The notes below the pieces were generated by a model. It searched no databases. It was not told the DNA's origin and saw nothing but the letters and a program-made list of their open reading frames with translations. The position numbers and the translations under genes are program-made. From Fidelibacterota bacterium (GTDB lineage: Bacteria; Marinisomatota; Marinisomatia; Marinisomatales; UBA1611), in assembly GCA_002694025.1 (NCBI GenBank), contig NZKX01000105.1:6940-25020 (forward strand): DNA of 18,081 bases, read 5' to 3'. Positions 13,628 through 18,081 of the stretch are shown here, one piece after another. Numbering within the stretch: the first letter of the stretch is position 1; every line of letters begins with the position of its first letter.

Positions 13628-16510
13628 TTATTTACTAGTTAGAGTCCAAACCCCATCCCAATCGTCACCAGGTGGATTGGAAAGAAAATGTTCACAGCGT
13701 GGTATATAGATCCTGCTAGGATTTGTTTTTCTACCTGGGAACATGTCTTCCAACTCGTCTGAGGCTTTAAATGCTTCAATAGCTTTTAACCATTCTTGGT
13801 TTTGGTATAACTTTAAGGCCTCATTGTATGCTGGCAAGATTTTTTTATACTGTTCAGGTTCTTTACCTACTTCAGAAATTAACTCCCATACTTTTACAGG
13901 CTCCTCTTTGCCTAATACTTTAACATAATCTAAATCTCGCACGATTATTTTATCCTTGATAGGTTGGTACGTACTATCCGCAATTTGGATATATATACCA
14001 TATTGCTTAGCAGATGATTCAAGTCTTGCAGCGGTATTGACATTGTCTCCCATCATTGTATAATTCATTCGGGACTCTGACCCCATATTTCCAGTAACCA
14101 TCTGACCGGAGCTTATGCCTATCCTATTTTGCATATTATGTACAATATCTGGCCATCTATCTCCTTCCTCTCTCCATCCCTTCCGCAAGATTTCTAGATT
14201 ATCTTGCATTTGGATTGCAGTTTTACAAGCCCATAATTCATGATCATTTACATCTATTGGGGCTCCATAAAATGCGACTATTGCATCACCAATATATTTA
14301 TCAAGCGTTCCATTATTTTCTAAAAGGACATCTGTCATATCAGTTAAATACTGGTTTAAAAGTGCTACAAGCTCACTTGCAGTTAGCTTTTCTGAAAAGG
14401 CAGAGAAACTTTGGATGTCAGTAAAAAAAGCAGTATGATATCCTTCCTCTCCACCTAGAGAAGGTTCTTCACCACTTTCGTACATCTGATCAATAAGCTC
14501 GGGGGAGACATAGGTACCAAAAGAATCTTTAAGAAAATTTTTATTTTTTTCTTCTTGTATATAATTATAAACTGTTATTCCAAGATAACCAATGCTCAAT
14601 GTAGATAATGGACCAACCATATCTAACCAAATATGATGATTAGAAAACAACCAAAATGAAATCCAACCATATAAACCAACAATGATAGCAGTTACGAGTC
14701 CTCCTAATGCAGCACTTAAAGATGGAACTCCAAAAGAAAGTAGCAAACCAATAGATAGAATAATTAGTGCTACATGGGATTTAGAAACTTCATGAATTAT
14801 TTTGTTGTCTAAGATAGTATTTAATGCATTGGCATGCAACCCTACCATAGGATATCTTGGGTCAAAGGGCATTGGGTTGAGATCAGAAGTCCCAGTTGCA
14901 GTTAATCCATAATACAGTTTTTTGCCAATAAATTCAAATGGGACAATATCCCTAGCCGTATTCTTCTTTTCGCTTCCTATGAATAGTCTATCTGGCGTGG
15001 CATATGGGTAGAAAGAAAGAGGCCGTTGTTGTTCAATTAAATTGTGTTTATGGAGATTAGATATAATTTGAAAGTTCCTACTAGTGTTTCTTGCTATTGC
15101 TCTTGCTTTCACATAAGCACCACTACTTTCTTTATTATTATCTATAATTTTGCCCAAATCTGAAATATGTTTTTTGTAAGTAGAGAATTTGTAATCTGGG
15201 ATTCCAAAATCGTAATGAATTACCTTTTCTTTAATTATTTCATCAAGCGTAGGAATAGTAGTTCGGTTCGAATCCATGAATATATCTGCAATGATATTAT
15301 TATTTTTAAGTTCATTAAATTGTTCAGCAGGTATGGGGCGAGGGAATTCAGATGCTTTTCCATTTGGATTGCTTTTGATCCATTGTTCTACTGCACCCAT
15401 CATCATTGTCTTTTTAACAGCACTTAATATATCCTTTTTTGATGCATCTATTTCGGACAGTGCAGGTTTATAGGCAGCTTTAACATTTCCACCAAAAGAA
15501 CTGTTTGCTAGACCTTTAAATTTGGCAAGAACATAATTTTGATATTCATTTTTTTGAAATTCTTTTAGGATATTGTAAGGATAGTGAACTAAATCAAATT
15601 CTCCTGTTTCTTTATCTTCCCAGTTTCCAGCCCAATTAACCTGCATCTGTCCTTTTTCATTTATTGGTATAGAAATAGAAGTTCTGCCATGTTCATCAAC
15701 TTCAGGAACATTAAACCTTAGTACATCTCCAGGTATAATTTCAACTGAATCGAAAGGAACTCCGTAGTGTTTTAGCGCTATAGCAAGAGAGGCAGAAGGA
15801 AATAGTTTATCTTCATATAAACCGACTAGAGGATATTTTCTTTGTAGTCCATCGGGGTCTGGATCTGATTGAAAAAAGTATACCCCAGCTGAATTTTTGA
15901 TAAGAGTATCAACAACAGTTTCAATATCATAAAAATCAAATAGGGATGAAAATTCAGTAGGATCCACAGTCCTGAACAAATTACGATCTTCTAGTAGTTT
16001 TAGTCTTCTTTCCATCACTTCAGTTCGTTTTTTCACAGGTTCTTTCTTTTTTCCTTGAGGCTTGAAGCTTTGTGCAAATATGATATTACCAGCCTTTTTT
16101 GCAGCGTTAGCGAGTTCATTATCTGGATCAGGAAAAAGATTTTCTACTTGATTCATTGTTAAGGTTGAATCGGATATGCTTTTCAAAACTTTGTACTCAA
16201 GCTTTCTTTCACTGTCTTCAATGAAATAAATATCAAAAATAAAAGCATCAAGACCATGTTGCGATGACAAGTTTACTAAAGGTATGTGTTTTTCCCTGCT
16301 CCATGGATCCCATTTACCCTCAGTTTGCAATGCCCTTACATCGATATCTGCGGTTGCAATATCACTTCTGGTTTTAATTAATCCTCTACTCTTAAAACGC
16401 ATATCAAGGAGGGTATGCTCAAAATTATCGTACACATCTAAAAAAGATAAAAGACAAACTATTATTGCTATTCCAAAAGATATAAAAATGTAAGGAAGAT
16501 TTTTTTGCAT
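13628..16510 (-). CDS. CHASE2-domain class III adenylate/guanylate cyclase
   Basis: A 960-residue inner-membrane sensor that should make a cyclic nucleotide, probably cAMP, in response to a periplasmic signal. TM1 is at about 7-24. A large extracytoplasmic CHASE2 region (about 30-570) follows; it starts DMRFKSRG and ends with the GLHANALNTIL pattern. Three further TM helices lie at about 576-594, 598-620 and 627-650. The cyclase domain (about 675-870) has metal-binding Asp698 (FFTDIQSF) and Asp742 (KYIGDAIVAFYG), Lys738 and Thr818 at likely base-selecting positions, and Asn825 and Arg829 (VNTAARLES) as transition-state residues, so it appears catalytically intact. A TPR-like helical tail (about 885-935) closes the protein. 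CHASE2 seems interrupted by some 200 residues (about 312-518). It begins 4 bp after the secretin stop; an AGG 8 nt upstream is only a weak Shine-Dalgarno sequence. No cAMP receptor is visible nearby. Confidence 0.95.
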   Translation of the reverse strand: MQKNLPYIFISFGIAIIVCLLSFLDVYDNFEHTLLDMRFKSRGLIKTRSDIATADIDVRALQTEGKWDPWSREKHIPLVNLSSQHGLDAFIFDIYFIEDSERKLEYKVLKSISDSTLTMNQVENLFPDPDNELANAAKKAGNIIFAQSFKPQGKKKEPVKKRTEVMERRLKLLEDRNLFRTVDPTEFSSLFDFYDIETVVDTLIKNSAGVYFFQSDPDPDGLQRKYPLVGLYEDKLFPSASLAIALKHYGVPFDSVEIIPGDVLRFNVPEVDEHGRTSISIPINEKGQMQVNWAGNWEDKETGEFDLVHYPYNILKEFQKNEYQNYVLAKFKGLANSSFGGNVKAAYKPALSEIDASKKDILSAVKKTMMMGAVEQWIKSNPNGKASEFPRPIPAEQFNELKNNNIIADIFMDSNRTTIPTLDEIIKEKVIHYDFGIPDYKFSTYKKHISDLGKIIDNNKESSGAYVKARAIARNTSRNFQIISNLHKHNLIEQQRPLSFYPYATPDRLFIGSEKKNTARDIVPFEFIGKKLYYGLTATGTSDLNPMPFDPRYPMVGLHANALNTILDNKIIHEVSKSHVALIILSIGLLLSFGVPSLSAALGGLVTAIIVGLYGWISFWLFSNHHIWLDMVGPLSTLSIGYLGITVYNYIQEEKNKNFLKDSFGTYVSPELIDQMYESGEEPSLGGEEGYHTAFFTDIQSFSAFSEKLTASELVALLNQYLTDMTDVLLENNGTLDKYIGDAIVAFYGAPIDVNDHELWACKTAIQMQDNLEILRKGWREEGDRWPDIVHNMQNRIGISSGQMVTGNMGSESRMNYTMMGDNVNTAARLESSAKQYGIYIQIADSTYQPIKDKIIVRDLDYVKVLGKEEPVKVWELISEVGKEPEQYKKILPAYNEALKLYQNQEWLKAIEAFKASDELEDMFPGRKTNPSRIYIPRCEHFLSNPPGDDWDGVWTLTSK

Positions 16511-16514
16511 CTTG

Positions 16515-17849
16515 CTAACCTACTACATTTGGTGTGATAAAAATCAGAAGCTCGCGTTGTTCTTTATCAATTGTTGTAGACTGAAACATTCTTCCCAAAA
16601 AAGGTAGCCCGCTTAGGACTGGAATGAATTTTCTATTTTCTATAGTATTTTCTGCTATAAGACCGCCAATTATTACTGTATCACCATCATTTACCGTTAC
16701 CTGAGTTTTAACAGTTCGCTTTGTAGACCTTGGTTTATCGGTACCTACTTCAGCGGCTGAAAGAAGTGCCTCAACAGAGGCATTTACTACAAGAGTAATT
16801 CTCGAGCTATCATTTATTCTTGGAGTGACTGTTAAGTTGATTCCAACATCTTTTTCTGTTATTTGCTGGGTGTTCATTTGGTTATTATTAAAATTAGATC
16901 CGCCAGTGCTTCTATTTGAATTTTGATTTCCATATCTACCAGAATTTTGATTTCCCATATTACTCACACTTCCTTCATAATATACTGTAGTAGTAATGTT
17001 GCTTTCAGCTGAATGATTGTCCAGGGTGGTAATTTGCGGACTTGCTAGTACCTTAGATTCTCCTCGAGCTTGCATGATTTTCCATGCTTGACCAAACTGA
17101 AAAGGGTTCAATGTCGCTATGGTGACATTGCTTAATTTAAATGGAAGTAAACCGATAGAATCGTCTGGAGCTCCTCCTAACTGTATAGGAGTACTCCTTG
17201 ACCAGTCAATGCCGCTTCCTTTGGCAGTATCAACTCCTGACTCAATAAATCTAACTGATATATTCACATTTGCAATTGGTTTATCTAATTCCTCTAATAA
17301 GGCCATGATTCTTGAAAAATTTTGCTCAATATCTGTTATAATTGCAATATTTGAAGCACTTGCTGAAGCACCCATTGGCGTAATAATTGGTGTAAAAGAG
17401 TCTATGCTCCCTTGATCAGTAAAAACATTTTGTAAGGGTTCTTTAAGTGCTCCGGTATCAATGTATTTTAGCCTTACTACTTTAGTTACCAAGTCTCTTT
17501 CAATCTTTAGACTTTGTTCTTTAACTATTATTATATTTTCCTGTGTTATATAATCGTAACCATTTGGTGTTAGGATTACATCAAGAGCTGCTTTAACGGA
17601 TACATTTTCCAAATTGGCTGTGATAGTATCTTTTACTTCTGGGGTAACTACTATGTTTAACCCCGCCAGTTCACCAATAAGCATTAAGACATTCCTTATG
17701 GAAGATTCTTTCATATTAATTGACATCTTTTGACTTAAGTCGTAGTCTTTTCCATATTTGTCTAAAGTTATATTTTCTAGAGGACCATAGGCTAACCCCG
17801 CAGATAAAAATATTAAATTAAAAAGTACTCTTAAATTATAAGCCGACAT
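16515..17849 (-). CDS. Secretin, PilQ/GspD family (compact form)
   Basis: A 444-residue outer-membrane channel subunit for a type IV pilus or type II secretion-like machine. Signal peptide about 1-22. Domains: an STN/N0 domain (about 35-108, with IVVTPEVKDTITANLENVS), one N1-type ring domain (about 119-190), and the secretin core (about 195-444) with VLASPQITTLDN, the hallmark IPVLSGLPFLGRMFQS, and the terminal ELLIFITPNVV. It is much shorter than typical PilQ or GspD (roughly 650-750), lacking AMIN domains and extra N domains. Residues about 297-331 form an Asn/Gln/Ser/Gly-rich low-complexity insertion where the central gate loop is expected. Its ATG lies inside the 3' end of the upstream gene (14-bp overlap), as in pilP-pilQ type operons. 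I withhold a symbol because pilQ and gspD cannot be told apart from this window. Confidence 0.93.
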   Translation of the reverse strand: MSAYNLRVLFNLIFLSAGLAYGPLENITLDKYGKDYDLSQKMSINMKESSIRNVLMLIGELAGLNIVVTPEVKDTITANLENVSVKAALDVILTPNGYDYITQENIIIVKEQSLKIERDLVTKVVRLKYIDTGALKEPLQNVFTDQGSIDSFTPIITPMGASASASNIAIITDIEQNFSRIMALLEELDKPIANVNISVRFIESGVDTAKGSGIDWSRSTPIQLGGAPDDSIGLLPFKLSNVTIATLNPFQFGQAWKIMQARGESKVLASPQITTLDNHSAESNITTTVYYEGSVSNMGNQNSGRYGNQNSNRSTGGSNFNNNQMNTQQITEKDVGINLTVTPRINDSSRITLVVNASVEALLSAAEVGTDKPRSTKRTVKTQVTVNDGDTVIIGGLIAENTIENRKFIPVLSGLPFLGRMFQSTTIDKEQRELLIFITPNVVG

Positions 17850-18081
17850 TTTTTATGATTTTTGTAGTTCCAATTTTAAATGTTACTTGTTCGTTTTCTA
17901 TTTTTTCTATCAAAGCATCTTCAATAAGGTCCCCTTCGCGAAATGTTTTTCCATTGATTGTAACAAAAGCTTTTTCGCCCATTCGTACAGCAGTTTCTAT
18001 TGTAAGGCGATCAAGAGAATTTAGTTCAAGAGTTTTCTTGTCCTCTGCTACTACGACTTCTTTGGCTATGACGGGCGATGT
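17836..18081 (-). CDS. PilP/GspB/GspC-like periplasmic protein, C-terminal part (cut by window edge)
   Basis: An open minus-strand frame of 81 codons plus a TAA stop enters from the right edge. Its visible end contains AFVTINGKTFREGDLIEDA, then IEKIENEQVTFKIGTTKII and a terminus NVGL. The pattern "xINGKxFREGDxI...I..I....V.F..G" resembles the small beta-domain of GspB/GspC and PilP, which contact the secretin from the periplasm. The preceding residues (VVVAEDKKTLELNSLDRL) look like a linker, perhaps with one more domain upstream. It overlaps the secretin start by 14 bp, so the two are probably translationally coupled and functionally paired. The family assignment is by motif only. Confidence 0.78.
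   Translation of the reverse strand, partial: TSPVIAKEVVVAEDKKTLELNSLDRLTIETAVRMGEKAFVTINGKTFREGDLIEDALIEKIENEQVTFKIGTTKIIKNVGL

Noticed and set aside
17119..17415. Plus-strand open frame of 98 codons.
   Set aside because: It is antisense to the conserved secretin gene, without its own leader or motif.

Overview
The window comes from an AT-rich bacterium with a Gram-negative envelope. It most likely belongs to the FCB superphylum, probably a Marinimicrobia (SAR406) or Ignavibacteria/Calditrichaeota-like lineage. This is inferred from a type A type IX secretion (T9SS) sorting domain of the NYPNPFNPSTTIRF type, a PorV-like outer-membrane barrel, giant mosaic surface proteins and start codons that mostly lack a Shine-Dalgarno sequence. 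There is no rRNA or other marker, so the phylum is not proven. I see no tRNA, rRNA, CRISPR array, insertion sequence or phage gene. Coding density is very high, and the only gap of any size (96 bp) holds a terminator.

Left part, plus strand (1-6135). The 3' part of a giant secreted mosaic protein carries a cysteine-poor C-type lectin domain, a Pmp-like beta-helix, Fn3-like domains and a T9SS sorting tail. A strong hairpin terminator follows, then a gene for an exported MORN-repeat protein built on an exact 72-bp period.

Right part, minus strand (6165-18081). Six genes read leftwards with overlaps or gaps of 22 bp or less, so this looks like one transcription unit whose promoter lies beyond the right edge. 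In transcription order they are: (i) the C-terminal part of a PilP/GspB-like periplasmic protein; (ii) a compact PilQ/GspD-type secretin; (iii) a CHASE2-class III nucleotide cyclase; (iv) a 1412-aa FG-GAP/VCBS beta-propeller protein with a C-terminal FlgD/T9SS-like domain; (v) a PorV-like barrel fused to a transglutaminase-like domain and TPRs; (vi) a small exported helical protein. A bidirectional hairpin separates this unit from the converging MORN gene.

Interpretation (inference). The minus-strand unit may be an envelope module that links an outer-membrane secretin, of type IV pilus or type II secretion descent, with a cyclic-nucleotide sensor, a large propeller surface protein and an outer-membrane protein bearing a papain-like-fold domain. 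The PorV-transglutaminase-TPR fusion, the paired 7+7 propeller protein, the asparagine-rich insertion at the secretin gate and the large insertion in the CHASE2 sensor are the most unusual elements. No pilus ATPase, pilin or inner-membrane platform gene is in view, so the system can be seen only in part.
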